Shown here one piece after another: positions 37,989 to 47,360 of a DNA stretch of 64,000 nt. The position numbers were made by a program, and so were the translations under genes. Location of the stretch: assembly GCF_009799805.1 (NCBI RefSeq), contig NZ_CP047050.1:1440001-1504000 (forward strand), in the 5' to 3' direction. How positions within the stretch are numbered: the stretch's first letter is position 1; the number at the start of each line of letters is the position of its first letter. The DNA is from Myroides phaeus. GTDB taxonomy: Bacteria; Bacteroidota; Bacteroidia; Flavobacteriales; Flavobacteriaceae. Below the pieces are notes generated by a model, which did not search any database, was not told the origin of the DNA, and was given only the letters and a program-made list of their open reading frames with translations.

Positions 37989-38702
37989 ATGACTAAGCTA
38001 TCTGTTAATATCAACAAAATTGCTACTCTACGTAATTCAAGAGGAGGAGACGTTCCAAATTTATTACAAGTAGCAAAAGACGTTCAGAAATTTGGTGCTC
38101 AAGGTGTGACTGTTCATCCAAGACCGGATGAGAGACATATTCGTTACCAAGATGCAAGAGATTTAGTGGACGTTGTTTATACGGAATATAATATTGAAGG
38201 TAATCCAATGGATGATTTCTTGAAGTTAGTTTACGAGTGTAAGCCAACTCAAGTTACTCTTGTTCCTGATGCAGTTGATGCATTAACTTCAAATGCTGGA
38301 TGGGATACAATTAAACATAAAGAATTTTTAAAAGAAGTAATTGATGAGTGCCGATTAAAAGGTATTCGTACATCAATCTTTGTAGATCCAGTTTTAGATA
38401 TGATCGAAGGTGCTAAAATAGTAGGTGCAGATCGTATTGAGCTTTACACAGAGGAGTTTGCTTACCAGTATGGTAAAGGAAATGAAAAGGCAATCGAACC
38501 TTATGTAAAAGCTGCAGAATTAGCAACTGAGTTAGGATTAGGTATTAATGCTGGACACGATTTGAGTCTTGATAATATCGCTTTCTTTAAAAATAATATT
38601 CCAAACCTTTTAGAAGTGTCTATTGGACATGCTTTAATTGCAGAGTCTATCTACTTAGGAATTGAGAATGTAGTAAATATGTATATCAGAAAATTATCGT
38701 AA
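37989..38702 (+). CDS. pdxJ: Pyridoxine 5'-phosphate synthase
   Basis: PdxJ condenses 1-deoxyxylulose 5-phosphate with aminoacetone phosphate in vitamin B6 synthesis. The 237-residue TIM barrel shows LSVNINKIATLRNSRGG, GVTVHPRPDERHI, CKPTQVTLVPD and GINAGHDLSLDN, which are typical motifs. The ATG at 37989 is chosen over an upstream in-frame start because these motifs begin right after it. A TATTTTTG box lies at 37963-37970 without a clear TTG at the usual distance. Its TAA overlaps the ATG of the next gene. Confidence 0.96.
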   Translation: MTKLSVNINKIATLRNSRGGDVPNLLQVAKDVQKFGAQGVTVHPRPDERHIRYQDARDLVDVVYTEYNIEGNPMDDFLKLVYECKPTQVTLVPDAVDALTSNAGWDTIKHKEFLKEVIDECRLKGIRTSIFVDPVLDMIEGAKIVGADRIELYTEEFAYQYGKGNEKAIEPYVKAAELATELGLGINAGHDLSLDNIAFFKNNIPNLLEVSIGHALIAESIYLGIENVVNMYIRKLS

Positions 38703-39478
38703 TGGCAGATATTCTTTATTCAAAAATTGAAGGAGAAGGTGGGATTCCATTTCTTGTAATTCACGGTTATTTTGGAATGTCTGACAACTGGAAGACATTT
38801 GGAAAACAAATGGCTGACCAAGGATATGAAGTTCATTTGTTAGACTTGAGAAATCACGGGCGCAGTTTTCATTCAATGGATTGGTCTTATGATTTAATGG
38901 TGGAAGATGTAATACGTTATATGGATCATCATAATTTAGCTAATGCAATTGCTTTAGGGCACTCGATGGGAGGGAAAGTAGTAATGAAATTAGCGGATAG
39001 ATACCCTGATCGTATTACTAAGTTGATTGTTGCTGATATTGCACCAAGACAATATCCTCCACATCACCAAATTATTATTGATGCTTTAAGTAAGGTAGAT
39101 TTTACGTTGAAGCCATCTCGTGGAGATGTAGATGATTTATTGCGCAATGAAATTAAAGAAGATGGTACACGCTTGTTTTTAGCAAAGAGTTTGTATTGGA
39201 AAGAACCAGGGCAATTGGCATTTCGTTTTAATTTAGATGCGTTTAGAGCTAATGAAGAGGTAGTAGGTGAGGCGTTAGAAGAAGATGCTTATTTTTCGAA
39301 TCCAACATTGTTTATAAGAGGAGGGAATTCTAATTATATTCAACAGTCTGATGAAGAAATGATCTCGAAGCATTTTCCAAATTCTGAAGTGCAAACCATT
39401 CCAAATGTAGGACATTGGTTACACGCAGAAAATCCACAAATGTTTTACGAAATAGTAAAAGATTTTTTAGAGAGATAA
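38702..39478 (+). CDS. Alpha/beta hydrolase (YbfF-like esterase)
   Basis: The 258-residue protein has the nucleophile elbow LGHSMGGK (Ser88), an oxyanion HGYFG motif near residue 21, and a C-terminal His in VGHWLHAE (about 238). The fold and the LDLRNHGRS motif match the YbfF/acyl-CoA esterase-type branch. The natural substrate cannot be read from sequence. It overlaps pdxJ by one base, so it is probably cotranscribed. Confidence 0.93.
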   Translation: MADILYSKIEGEGGIPFLVIHGYFGMSDNWKTFGKQMADQGYEVHLLDLRNHGRSFHSMDWSYDLMVEDVIRYMDHHNLANAIALGHSMGGKVVMKLADRYPDRITKLIVADIAPRQYPPHHQIIIDALSKVDFTLKPSRGDVDDLLRNEIKEDGTRLFLAKSLYWKEPGQLAFRFNLDAFRANEEVVGEALEEDAYFSNPTLFIRGGNSNYIQQSDEEMISKHFPNSEVQTIPNVGHWLHAENPQMFYEIVKDFLER

Positions 39479-39511
39479 GTAATCTTTTTTAGAGATTATT
39501 AAATGAGATAT

Positions 39512-39546
39512 AAAAGGTAAGTAGAGTAATCTGCTTACCTTTTTTT
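39512..39546 (+). terminator. Terminator after the hydrolase gene
   Basis: AAAAGGTAAG and CTTACCTTTT pair with an inner AGA/TCT extension, followed by a T run. Confidence 0.9.
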
Positions 39547-39681
39547 ATTGGTATCTATTTTAAAATGTAGATAGGGCGGTTGTGTTTTTTACAGGCCTTA
39601 TTAAATACCATTGCAAATACTTTTTAGATATTCTTGGAGTGCTTGTAAATACGGGGGCTGTAAGGGGTTTGGTTATACCTT

Positions 39682-39800
39682 GTTCGAGACAAGTTCGAGA
39701 TAAGTACCACATTCATTCGAAAATCGACCTTTTTACCGAATGAATGTGGTATATGTGTGGTACTTCTTTCGAATATGGTAGGGACAAGTATGGGAGATAA
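39682..39800. repeat. Structured intergenic repeat with two competing stems and 11-base units
   Basis: Two 11-base units GTTCGAGACAA and GTTCGAGATAA (39682-39703) lead into a perfect 15-base stem, TACCACATTCATTCG (39705-39719) with its complement at 39737-39751, loop 17. An alternative 10-base stem joins AAGTACCACA (39702-39711) to TGTGGTACTT (39756-39765), sharing bases with the first. Related AGGGACAA/GGGAGATAA units follow at 39777-39800. The unit period and the AGATAA core recall the dyad at 18216-18310. Confidence 0.75.
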
Positions 39801-40143
39801 CGTGTTTTATTGTCATCGAGAAAAATAGAACAAGTAATTTTAATAATCGAAGATGCTCTTTTTTGACAGTTTTGTGTAATTCGAGGAATAATGACTTATT
39901 TAAGTAGAATCCCCGTTGTTTAGTGTTTTTTGTAGGTTGTAAAACTTTAACAGAGAGGAAAGTATATATAAAATGAATATTTTTTAATATAAAGTAGCTG
40001 TGGGGAGTATTTTATTTATTGGTTAAAATATATTTTTTGTTCAAATTTAGTTAATCTTATTTTAGTATTCTTTGTATTTGTGTGGTTTTACTAATTAAAA
40101 ATTAAAAGAAGGAAATTTAATTGTTAAAATAAGACTTAAAAAT

Positions 40144-40173
40144 TTGTAAAACTCTATTTACTATATATATTTG
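40144..40173 (+). promoter_or_regulatory. Bacteroidota-type promoter of the FadL-GDSL operon
   Basis: TTG at 40144-40146, a 19-base spacer and TATATTTG at 40166-40173 fit the flavobacterial consensus (TTG-N17-23-TAnnTTTG), about 30 bases before the start codon. Confidence 0.75.
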
Positions 40174-40203
40174 GAATAAACGAATTTTAAATAACAGTCA
40201 ATT

Positions 40204-41454
40204 ATGATAAGAAAATTATTATCATTGTCTCTTGTTACTTTAGTGTCTTATTCTGCATTTGCTGGAGGGTATAGAGTAGCAATGCAAGGCAATAAGCAAC
40301 TTGCGATGGGACATACCGGGGTTGCAGTAGTAGGTGGAGCAGAAACAATGTTTTTTAACCCCGCGGCATCTGTTTATTTGGAAGATAAATTTAACTTTTC
40401 TGCAGGAGCAAGCGTTTTAGTAGCTGATACAAAATTTCAAAACAAAACTTATGGTTGGGAAAATAAGACAAGAAATACGGGTACACCTTTTTATGCGTAT
40501 GGGTCTTATAAGGCTACAGATTGGTTAACTGTTGGTTTAGCTGTGTATTCACCTTATGGAAGTGCAGTTGATTGGGATCAAGATTGGCAAGGTTCTCACT
40601 TGGTAAATAATATTGATTTAAAGGCTATTTATTTTCAACCAACGATTGCTGTAAAAGTTAGTAAACACTTCAGTTTTGGAGGGGGACCTATTTTTGTAAA
40701 TGGTGGGGTAACTTTTAATAGAAACGTATCTCGTAGTATGACTGATGAGCAAGGAAACAGAACGGATGTTACTGTTGAGGCAAAAGGTGTAACTGCTTGG
40801 GGATGGACTGCAGGATATATGGTTAATGTTGATGATCACTTGAGATTTGGTCTTAACTACCGTTCTAAAGTTATTATGAAGGCAAATGATGGAAAAGCAA
40901 ACTTCCACGATGTTCCTGCTTTTGGACAGTCGTTGTTTAAAGATGGAAAAATCAAAGCACAAATGCCTTTACCTGCTGAGTTAACTGTAGGAGCTTCTTA
41001 TGAATGGAATAAATGGCTTTTTGCTTTTGACTATAACAGAACTTTCTGGAAATTATACGACTCTTTAGTGATTGATTTTGTTGATAATCCTGCTGTTGGA
41101 AAATCAGTGAATGCACGTAATTATAAAGATTCTAATACTTATAGATTTGGTGTTCAGTATACTGCAAACGAACAATTGTCTTTGAGAGCTGGTTGGTACT
41201 TTGACCAAAGTCCAGTTCAACAAGGGTATTTTGCACCTGAAACACCACGTAATGACTCAAGAGCATACACAGGTGGTCTAACGTATAAATTCAAAAATGG
41301 AATTGGTGTAGATTTAGTGTTCTCTTATATTCATTTCAGTGATACAAATAGTTCATACGATTACTATATGGAAGACGGACAAAATGTTTCTTTTGGAGGA
41401 ACATATAAGAGTGCTGTTACAAGTGGAGGTATTGGTCTAAGCTATAGTTTTTAA
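40204..41454 (+). CDS. OmpP1/FadL family outer-membrane transporter
   Basis: This 416-residue barrel has a signal peptide ending AFAGG and the conserved start of the mature FadL chain (YRVAMQGNKQLAMGHTG and MFFNPAAS, the latter akin to the NPA motif), followed by alternating beta strands and a final aromatic residue (GLSYSF). FadL proteins admit long-chain fatty acids or other hydrophobic compounds. The next gene encodes a GDSL-type lipoprotein, which suggests that lipid hydrolysis and uptake are coupled. Confidence 0.94.
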   Translation: MIRKLLSLSLVTLVSYSAFAGGYRVAMQGNKQLAMGHTGVAVVGGAETMFFNPAASVYLEDKFNFSAGASVLVADTKFQNKTYGWENKTRNTGTPFYAYGSYKATDWLTVGLAVYSPYGSAVDWDQDWQGSHLVNNIDLKAIYFQPTIAVKVSKHFSFGGGPIFVNGGVTFNRNVSRSMTDEQGNRTDVTVEAKGVTAWGWTAGYMVNVDDHLRFGLNYRSKVIMKANDGKANFHDVPAFGQSLFKDGKIKAQMPLPAELTVGASYEWNKWLFAFDYNRTFWKLYDSLVIDFVDNPAVGKSVNARNYKDSNTYRFGVQYTANEQLSLRAGWYFDQSPVQQGYFAPETPRNDSRAYTGGLTYKFKNGIGVDLVFSYIHFSDTNSSYDYYMEDGQNVSFGGTYKSAVTSGGIGLSYSF

Positions 41455-41472
41455 TTTTAAAGAAGAACGAAC

Positions 41473-43077
41473 ATGAAAAAAAGATATTTATTATTATTAC
41501 CAGCAGTGGCTTTATTAGCTTCTTGTGAGCCTTCTTTTGAAGATAAAATTGATGGTGGGACTTATTCTGCTGGTGATGCAGATTTTAGCTCTTATGTTGC
41601 AATAGGTAACTCATTGACAGCTGGATATATGGATGGAACTGTTTTCCGTTCAGGACAAGAGAATTCATTTCCTAATATTTTAGCAAATCAGTTTAAAACA
41701 GTTGGAGGAGGAGAGTTTACTCAACCTTCTTTTGCAGATGATGTTAATAATGTAGGAGGTTTTTTATTTGGAGGTGTTGAGAATCCAAACTTTAAAACAA
41801 GAATGGTGATTAATATGTCTACAGGAGGACCTGAGAATATTAAGGGTACCAGCACTATTGAAGCTACAGCACAACAGAAAAAAGCATACCATAATGCGGG
41901 AGTTCCTGGAGCTAAAACATATCATTTATTAGCTAAAGGATACGGTAGTATTGCAGGTTTAGCAGTTGGAAAGGCGAACCCGTATTTCGTAAGAACAGCT
42001 ACAAGTGATGATGCTACGGTTTTAGGAGATGCTATGTCGTTAAAACCTACTTTCTTTACAAACTGGATTGGAGCAAATGACGTATTGTCTTATGCAACTT
42101 CAGGAGGAGAAGGAGTTGATCAAAATGAAATGGGAGGATTAGATCCTTCTCAATATGGGCCAAATGATATTACACACGCTGGAGTGTTTAAAAACGTTTA
42201 CGAAACAATTACAAATACATTAGTTTCAGGTGGTGCAAAAGGAGTTGTAGCAACAATACCAGATGTAACAGCTATTCCGTTTTTTACGACTGTGCCATAT
42301 AGCCCATTGACACCAGAATTAATAGGTGTTGAAAAAATAGACCAATTGAATATGTTAGTTGGTATGTTGAAACAAATATTAGCTAAAGGAGGACAAGGAG
42401 ATCGTTTGCAATTGTTTTCTAAAGAGCACGCTAATCCACTGTTAGTTGAAGATAGAACACTGACAGATATGTCTGCTTTATTAGAAGGAGGTATTAAAGC
42501 TGTAGTTGCTGCAGGACAATTTCCTTTTCCAATAAGTGATCCACAAATTAAATTGGTGGCACAAGCTTTTGGAAAGGCAAGACACGCTACAGATAAAGAT
42601 TTATTATTATTGACAAGTAAACCTCAAATTGGAGCTTCATTACCACAATCAACAGGAAGTCCTGTTATGGATGATATGCTTAAAGTTGGAGTAACTTTTC
42701 CTTTAAGTGATGCATTTGTATTGAATCCTGTGGAACAGAAGAAAGTAAAAGAAGCAACAGTACAGTTTAATAATATCATTAGAGCAGTAGCGGCTACAAA
42801 AGGACTTGCTGTAGCAGATATGAATGATGTTTTAAACAAAGCAGTAGCTGGTCTTCGAGTAGAAGATGGTCAGATTTATACAGCTGATTATTTTAAAGGA
42901 ATGGGGAATTTAAATACAGTAATGTTCTCTTTAGATGGTGTACACCTGAACGCAAGAGGATATGCATTTATTTCGGCTGAAATTTTAAGAGTAATTAACA
43001 AACATTATCACGCAACAATTCCATTAGTTAACCCTGCAGTATATCCAGGACCTACTTTGGTTGCTACAAATAAATAA
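41473..43077 (+). CDS. GDSL/SGNH hydrolase-type lipoprotein
   Basis: The 534-residue product starts with a lipoprotein signal (lipobox LLASC, Cys18) and an SGNH block I at VAIGNSLTAGY (nucleophile Ser47). Block III is seen as WIGANDVLSYA, and the C-terminal DGVHLNARGYAFIS supplies the Asp/His pair. It is probably an esterase or lipase anchored at the outer membrane, exposed to host or environmental lipids. It starts 18 bases after the FadL-type gene and is likely to feed it; the substrate is unknown. Confidence 0.9.
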   Translation: MKKRYLLLLPAVALLASCEPSFEDKIDGGTYSAGDADFSSYVAIGNSLTAGYMDGTVFRSGQENSFPNILANQFKTVGGGEFTQPSFADDVNNVGGFLFGGVENPNFKTRMVINMSTGGPENIKGTSTIEATAQQKKAYHNAGVPGAKTYHLLAKGYGSIAGLAVGKANPYFVRTATSDDATVLGDAMSLKPTFFTNWIGANDVLSYATSGGEGVDQNEMGGLDPSQYGPNDITHAGVFKNVYETITNTLVSGGAKGVVATIPDVTAIPFFTTVPYSPLTPELIGVEKIDQLNMLVGMLKQILAKGGQGDRLQLFSKEHANPLLVEDRTLTDMSALLEGGIKAVVAAGQFPFPISDPQIKLVAQAFGKARHATDKDLLLLTSKPQIGASLPQSTGSPVMDDMLKVGVTFPLSDAFVLNPVEQKKVKEATVQFNNIIRAVAATKGLAVADMNDVLNKAVAGLRVEDGQIYTADYFKGMGNLNTVMFSLDGVHLNARGYAFISAEILRVINKHYHATIPLVNPAVYPGPTLVATNK

Positions 43078-43104
43078 TTTTCCTTATTTTTATAAAAAAA
43101 TATT

Positions 43105-43461
43105 ATGGGACTAATTGTTAGATTACTAATTACGACTGCTATTGTTATGTTTTTGTGCTGGTTATTACCAGGAGTAGCAGTTACAGGTTGGACAACAGCG
43201 CTATGGGTAGCCGTTGCAATGGGATTGTTAAATATGTTTTTAAGACCAGTTTTGGTTTTCTTAACTTTGCCAGCAACAGTAATAACAATGGGATTATTTT
43301 TATTAGTTATCAATGCGGTGATTATTCAATTGAGTGCTTATTTTGTGAAAGAATTTACTGTTGATAATTTTTGGTATGCACTTTTATTTAGTGTAGTATT
43401 GACTTTCTGTCAATCAATAGTAAATGGCTTCCTTCAAAAAGGTGAGCCGCAAAGAAGATAA
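43105..43461 (+). CDS. Phage holin family (DUF360-type) four-helix membrane protein
   Basis: The 118-residue protein has four hydrophobic helices and the family motifs GWTTALWVAVAMGLLNMFLRPVL and LPATVITMGLF with a final QSIVNGFLQ. Despite the database name, members are chromosomal membrane proteins of unknown role, and no phage gene is near. It follows the lipoprotein gene by 27 bases and may belong to the same transcript. Confidence 0.9.
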   Translation: MGLIVRLLITTAIVMFLCWLLPGVAVTGWTTALWVAVAMGLLNMFLRPVLVFLTLPATVITMGLFLLVINAVIIQLSAYFVKEFTVDNFWYALLFSVVLTFCQSIVNGFLQKGEPQRR

Positions 43462-43495
43462 AAAATTAATAGTTGAAATACAATTACTTAAAAAC

Positions 43496-43534
43496 TTGGT
43501 TGGGTTGTAAAAATAATTTATTTTTGCAACCCAA
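43496..43534 (+). promoter_or_regulatory. Promoter of tig overlapped by a 35-base palindrome
   Basis: TTG at 43496-43498, 20-base spacer and TATTTTTG at 43519-43526 form a flavobacterial promoter about 30 bases before the tig ATG. The stretch 43500-43534 is a near-perfect palindrome: 17-base arms around a single central T with one mismatch. The -7 box lies entirely in the right arm. It could be an operator or a transcribed hairpin. Confidence 0.65.
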
Positions 43535-43557
43535 TTTTATATGTAAATACATCAAAA

Positions 43558-44883
43558 ATGAATATTACAAGAAATAATGTAGATGCTCTTAATGCAATCG
43601 TAACTATTGAGCTTGCAAAAGAAGATTATCAAGGTAATGTAGATAATGTTTTATCTAACTACAAAAAGAACGCAAGCGTTCCAGGATTTAGAAAAGGTGC
43701 AGTACCAATGAGTTTAATTCTTAAACAATACGGTAAAGCAGTATTGTTCGAAGAAGTAAACAAAATTTTGCAAGAGAAATTAGGAAACTATCTTGTAGAT
43801 GAAAAATTAGATATTTTAGGAAATCCATTACCAGTGGACAATGAAGATTTTGACTGGGATGCTGATGTATTAAAATTTGATTTTGAATTAGGATTGGCTC
43901 CTGAGTTCACTGTTGACTTAGAAGGTGCAAAAGACGTTACTAAATTCAAAGTTGTTGCTGATGACGCAATGTTAGACGAGCAAGTTGAGTTTATCCAAAA
44001 ACAATACGGGAAATTAGTTTCTAAAGAAGCTGTAGAAGAAACTTCAGAATTAGTTGGTACATTCACTAATGAAGAAGCTGGAATCAACAAAGAAACTAAA
44101 GTTGCTGTTGAAGCATTCAGAACTAAAACAAACCAAAAGAAATTTTTAAATAAAAAAGTTGGTGAGCAAGTTACTGTAAGTACTAAAGGATTATTTGAAG
44201 ATGATCACAAACTTATGGAGCACTTAGGTGTTGACCACGATGCTGTTCACGGTTTAGAAATTGACGTAGTATTTACTATTCAAGAAATCAACGAAACTGA
44301 GAAAGCTGAATTAAACCAAGAATTATTCGACAAATTGTTCGGAGAAGGTGTTGTAACATCTGTTGAGCAATTAAAAGAAAAAATCAAAGAAGACGCTGAG
44401 AAACAATTCGCAGGTCAAGCTGATCAAAAATTTGTAAACGATGTTTTCGAATCTTTGTTAGCTAACACTAAATTTGATTTACCAGCTGAATTTTTAACAA
44501 GATGGTTAGAAACTGCAGGTGAAACAAGAATGACTGCTGAAGAAGCTGCTGCTGAGTACGCTAAGTCTGAGCAAGGTTTACGTTTCCAATTAGTTGAAGG
44601 AAAAGTAATGTCTCAAAATGAGTTACAATTAAACTTTGATGAAGTAAAAGCATTTACTGTTAAGTTAATCAAAGATCAAATGGCTCAATTCGGACAAGCT
44701 GAACCAGATGATAAAATGGTTGAAGATATCGTTGCAAGAGTTATGTCTAACCAAGAAGAGGTTAAACGTATTTCTGAGCAATTGATGAACGACAAAATGT
44801 TAGCTTTATTCAACGAAAAAGTTAAAGCTGAGGTTAAAGAAGTTTCTTACAAAGATTTCGTTAAGGAAATGTACGGAGAATAA
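43558..44883 (+). CDS. tig: Trigger factor
   Basis: Trigger factor binds the ribosome exit tunnel and shields nascent chains. The 441-residue protein has the ribosome-docking signature GFRKGAVP (residues 43-50) in its N-terminal domain and long C-terminal helices. The central region corresponding to the FKBP prolyl isomerase domain is hard to recognise (about 150-250), so isomerase activity is uncertain, as is common in Bacteroidota. It is followed by clpP and clpX, the classical order. Confidence 0.95.
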   Translation: MNITRNNVDALNAIVTIELAKEDYQGNVDNVLSNYKKNASVPGFRKGAVPMSLILKQYGKAVLFEEVNKILQEKLGNYLVDEKLDILGNPLPVDNEDFDWDADVLKFDFELGLAPEFTVDLEGAKDVTKFKVVADDAMLDEQVEFIQKQYGKLVSKEAVEETSELVGTFTNEEAGINKETKVAVEAFRTKTNQKKFLNKKVGEQVTVSTKGLFEDDHKLMEHLGVDHDAVHGLEIDVVFTIQEINETEKAELNQELFDKLFGEGVVTSVEQLKEKIKEDAEKQFAGQADQKFVNDVFESLLANTKFDLPAEFLTRWLETAGETRMTAEEAAAEYAKSEQGLRFQLVEGKVMSQNELQLNFDEVKAFTVKLIKDQMAQFGQAEPDDKMVEDIVARVMSNQEEVKRISEQLMNDKMLALFNEKVKAEVKEVSYKDFVKEMYGE

Positions 44884-44910
44884 TATCCGGAAAAAAATAA
44901 GTATATTTGA

Positions 44911-44947
44911 GCGTCTTTCTGTTAAGGAAAGACGCTTATTTTTTTTA
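44911..44947 (+). terminator. Terminator between tig and clpP
   Basis: GCGTCTTTC pairs with GAAAGACGC around a seven-base loop and is followed by a T-rich tract. A TATATTTG box ends two bases before the stem, so it might also be a hairpin at the 5' end of a clpP transcript. Confidence 0.75.
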
Positions 44948-44979
44948 TATTTAGAAATCAAAAAAAATTGAATTATCAT

Positions 44980-45639
44980 ATGGATATAGGTAAAGAGTTT
45001 CAAAAGTATGCTACTAAGCATCACGGTATAAATAGTATGTACTACGATAAAATTGTAAGTAGTATGACTCCATATATCATCGAAGAGAGACAAATGAACG
45101 TAGCTTCTATGGATGTTTTTTCTCGTTTGATGATGGATAGAATTATCTTTTTAGGAACAGGGATTGATGATTATGTTGCTAATATTATTCAAGCACAGTT
45201 GTTATTCTTAGCAAGTGTTGATAACGAAAAAGATATTAGTATTTATGTAAACTCTCCTGGAGGAGGTGTTTACGCTGGTTTAGGTATTTATGATACAATG
45301 CAGTTTATTAAACCTGATGTAGCTACTATTTGTACTGGTATGGCTGCTTCTATGGGAGCTGTATTGTTATGTGCTGGTGCGGAAGGGAAAAGATCTGCAT
45401 TACCACACTCAAGAGTTATGATTCACCAACCACTTGGAGGTGCACAAGGTCAAGCTTCAGATATCGAAATTACAGCAAGAGAGATTATGAAGTTGAAAGA
45501 CGAATTATACCAAATTATTTCTAAGCATTCTGGTCAATCAATGGAAAAAGTACACCATGATAGCGACCGTGACTATTGGATGATAGCACAAGAAGCTAAA
45601 GAGTACGGAATGATTGATGAGGTATTAATAAGAGAATAA
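44980..45639 (+). CDS. clpP: ATP-dependent Clp protease proteolytic subunit
   Basis: ClpP forms the tetradecameric serine protease chamber. The 219-residue protein has Ser124 in CTGMAASMG, His149 in [11 protein letters not shown], and an Asp near 198 in DSDRDYWM, with the [10 protein letters not shown] loop. The ATG (MDIGKEF) is preferred to an in-frame TTG twelve bases upstream. The stop lies six bases before clpX. Confidence 0.97.
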   Translation: MDIGKEFQKYATKHHGINSMYYDKIVSSMTPYIIEERQMNVASMDVFSRLMMDRIIFLGTGIDDYVANIIQAQLLFLASVDNEKDISIYVNSPGGGVYAGLGIYDTMQFIKPDVATICTGMAASMGAVLLCAGAEGKRSALPHSRVMIHQPLGGAQGQASDIEITAREIMKLKDELYQIISKHSGQSMEKVHHDSDRDYWMIAQEAKEYGMIDEVLIRE

Positions 45640-45645
45640 TTATTT

Positions 45646-46887
45646 ATGGCAAAGGATGAAAAGAGATGTTCGTTTTGTGGTCGTCCAAAAGCAGAAACGA
45701 ATATTCTTATTGCTGGTATTGATGCTCATATTTGTGATCGTTGTGTAGAGCAAGCTTATGATATCATTTTAGAAGAGAATGATGCGAAAGAGCTTGAGGC
45801 TATTTCAAGTGATCTATTGTTGAAAAAGCCTATGGAAATTAGAGCTTTCTTAGACGAATATGTGATTGGTCAAGACCAAACTAAAAAAGTTATGGCTGTT
45901 GCTGTATATAATCACTACAAACGTTTATTGCAGGAATTAAATAACGAAGATCAAGACATCGAAATTGAGAAAAGTAACATCTTAATGGTTGGTCAAACAG
46001 GTACAGGTAAAACATTGGTGGCAAAAACTATTGCTCGTATGTTGAATGTACCATTGGCAATTGTTGATGCAACTGTTCTTACTGAAGCAGGGTATGTAGG
46101 AGAAGACGTTGAAGGTATTTTGACAAAACTTTTACAAGCTGCAGATTACGATGTTGAGAAAGCTGAACGTGGTATTATTTTTATTGATGAGATTGATAAA
46201 ATTGCACGTAAAAGCGACAATCCTTCTATTACACGTGATGTGTCTGGTGAAGGGGTACAACAAGCTTTATTGAAATTATTGGAAGGAAGTGTTGTTAATG
46301 TTCCGCCTAAAGGAGGAAGAAAGCACCCAGACCAAAAATTCATTGAGGTAAATACAAAGAATATCTTATTCGTGGCTGGTGGTGCATTTGACGGTATTGA
46401 GAGAATTATTTCAAAACGTTTAAATTTCCAAGCCGTAGGGTATAGTTCTGCTAAAGAAGTGGATCAAGTAGATCGTACTAATTTAATGCAGTACATTATT
46501 CCAAAAGATATTAAGGACTATGGTTTAATTCCTGAGATTATTGGACGTTTACCTGTGTTAACTCATATGGATCCATTGGATCGTAAAACGCTTAGAGCAA
46601 TTTTGACAGAACCTAAAAATGCTTTGATTAAACAGTATGAGAAGTTATTCGAGATGGATGGTATTAAATTTACTATTACAGAAGATGCTTTAGATTATAT
46701 TGTAGATAAGGCTTTAGAATATAAATTAGGAGCTCGTGGATTGAGATCTCTTTGTGAAGCGATCTTAACGGATGCAATGTATGAGTTGCCAAGTAAAGAT
46801 GAGGTGAAAGAACTGAATGTTGATAAAGAATATACAGAACACGCCTTGAACAAGAATTTATTGCAACGCCTTGAGGCTGCATCTTAA
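45646..46887 (+). CDS. clpX: ATP-dependent Clp protease ATP-binding subunit ClpX
   Basis: ClpX unfolds tagged proteins and feeds them to ClpP. The 413-residue protein has the zinc-binding domain with Cys8, Cys11, Cys30 and Cys33, Walker A GQTGTGKT at 116-123, the Walker [11 protein letters not shown], and the GYVGEDVE pore loop and IGF-equivalent region. The order tig-clpP-clpX is the standard one. Confidence 0.97.
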   Translation: MAKDEKRCSFCGRPKAETNILIAGIDAHICDRCVEQAYDIILEENDAKELEAISSDLLLKKPMEIRAFLDEYVIGQDQTKKVMAVAVYNHYKRLLQELNNEDQDIEIEKSNILMVGQTGTGKTLVAKTIARMLNVPLAIVDATVLTEAGYVGEDVEGILTKLLQAADYDVEKAERGIIFIDEIDKIARKSDNPSITRDVSGEGVQQALLKLLEGSVVNVPPKGGRKHPDQKFIEVNTKNILFVAGGAFDGIERIISKRLNFQAVGYSSAKEVDQVDRTNLMQYIIPKDIKDYGLIPEIIGRLPVLTHMDPLDRKTLRAILTEPKNALIKQYEKLFEMDGIKFTITEDALDYIVDKALEYKLGARGLRSLCEAILTDAMYELPSKDEVKELNVDKEYTEHALNKNLLQRLEAAS

Positions 46888-46890
46888 TAC

Positions 46891-46925
46891 AAAAAAAGCA
46901 GAAGATATATCTTCTGCTTTTTTTT
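46891..46925. terminator. Bidirectional terminator after clpX
   Basis: AAAAAGCAGAAGATA is followed directly by its complement with flanking A and T runs. It serves clpX and overlaps the final codon of the convergent lipoprotein gene. Confidence 0.92.
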
Positions 46926-47262
46926 ATGGAGTTAATTTACTTTTTAGCTCCTTGTATTTTTTGAATTGCTTATTAGGCAATTGGTGAGCATTTGACAACT
47001 CATTAATCTTGTTTTCTATTTTAGCAATAGATAGCATTAAATCAGAGTATTCTTTTAAGGCTTTTTTATCACCATAGAGAGCTTTTTGGAATAAAACAGG
47101 GTATTTGTCTACGTATTCGTTATAAGTCTCTAAACAGGTGTCTAAATCGGCTTCAGATATATCAAGATTTTCTATTTTTTCGTATTCTGTATCGTTATGA
47201 TGCCTACCACAACTAATACTAATCCCTAATACCACAATTAGAGAGGTAATTATTCTTAACAT
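46924..47262 (-). CDS. Small predicted lipoprotein, unknown function
   Basis: The 112-residue product has a lipoprotein signal with lipobox SISC (Cys18) and a short, mostly helical, charged mature part with YNEYVDKYPVLFQKALYGDKKAL and a second helix. I do not recognise the family. Codon use is like its neighbours. It converges on clpX and shares its terminator; about 100 bases separate it from the response regulator stop upstream. Confidence 0.82.
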   Translation of the reverse strand: MLRIITSLIVVLGISISCGRHHNDTEYEKIENLDISEADLDTCLETYNEYVDKYPVLFQKALYGDKKALKEYSDLMLSIAKIENKINELSNAHQLPNKQFKKYKELKSKLTP

Positions 47263-47360
47263 ATTAAAACCTTGTAACTTTTCCGGTTACAAAGATAATT
47301 ATTGTCATTAAGTGTCCTTTACGGAAAACCTTATTAGTTGATATTTTATGTCATTTTGTT

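Larger units (their letters stand above)
39479..40203. other. Long intergenic region with terminator, dyad repeat and promoter
   Basis: No credible gene is seen in these 725 bases. It holds the hydrolase terminator, a structured repeat at 39682-39800 described separately, and a clear promoter for the FadL gene at 40144-40173. The 300 bases between repeat and promoter are very AT-rich and show no coding signal. Confidence 0.75.

Noticed and set aside
39682..39800. CRISPR or insertion-sequence origin of the 39.7 kb repeat
   Set aside because: There are no regular spacers, no transposase frame and no target-site duplication that I can identify.
43105..43461. Holin annotation as a sign of prophage
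   Set aside because: The family name is historical; neighbouring genes are chromosomal and no phage gene is present.
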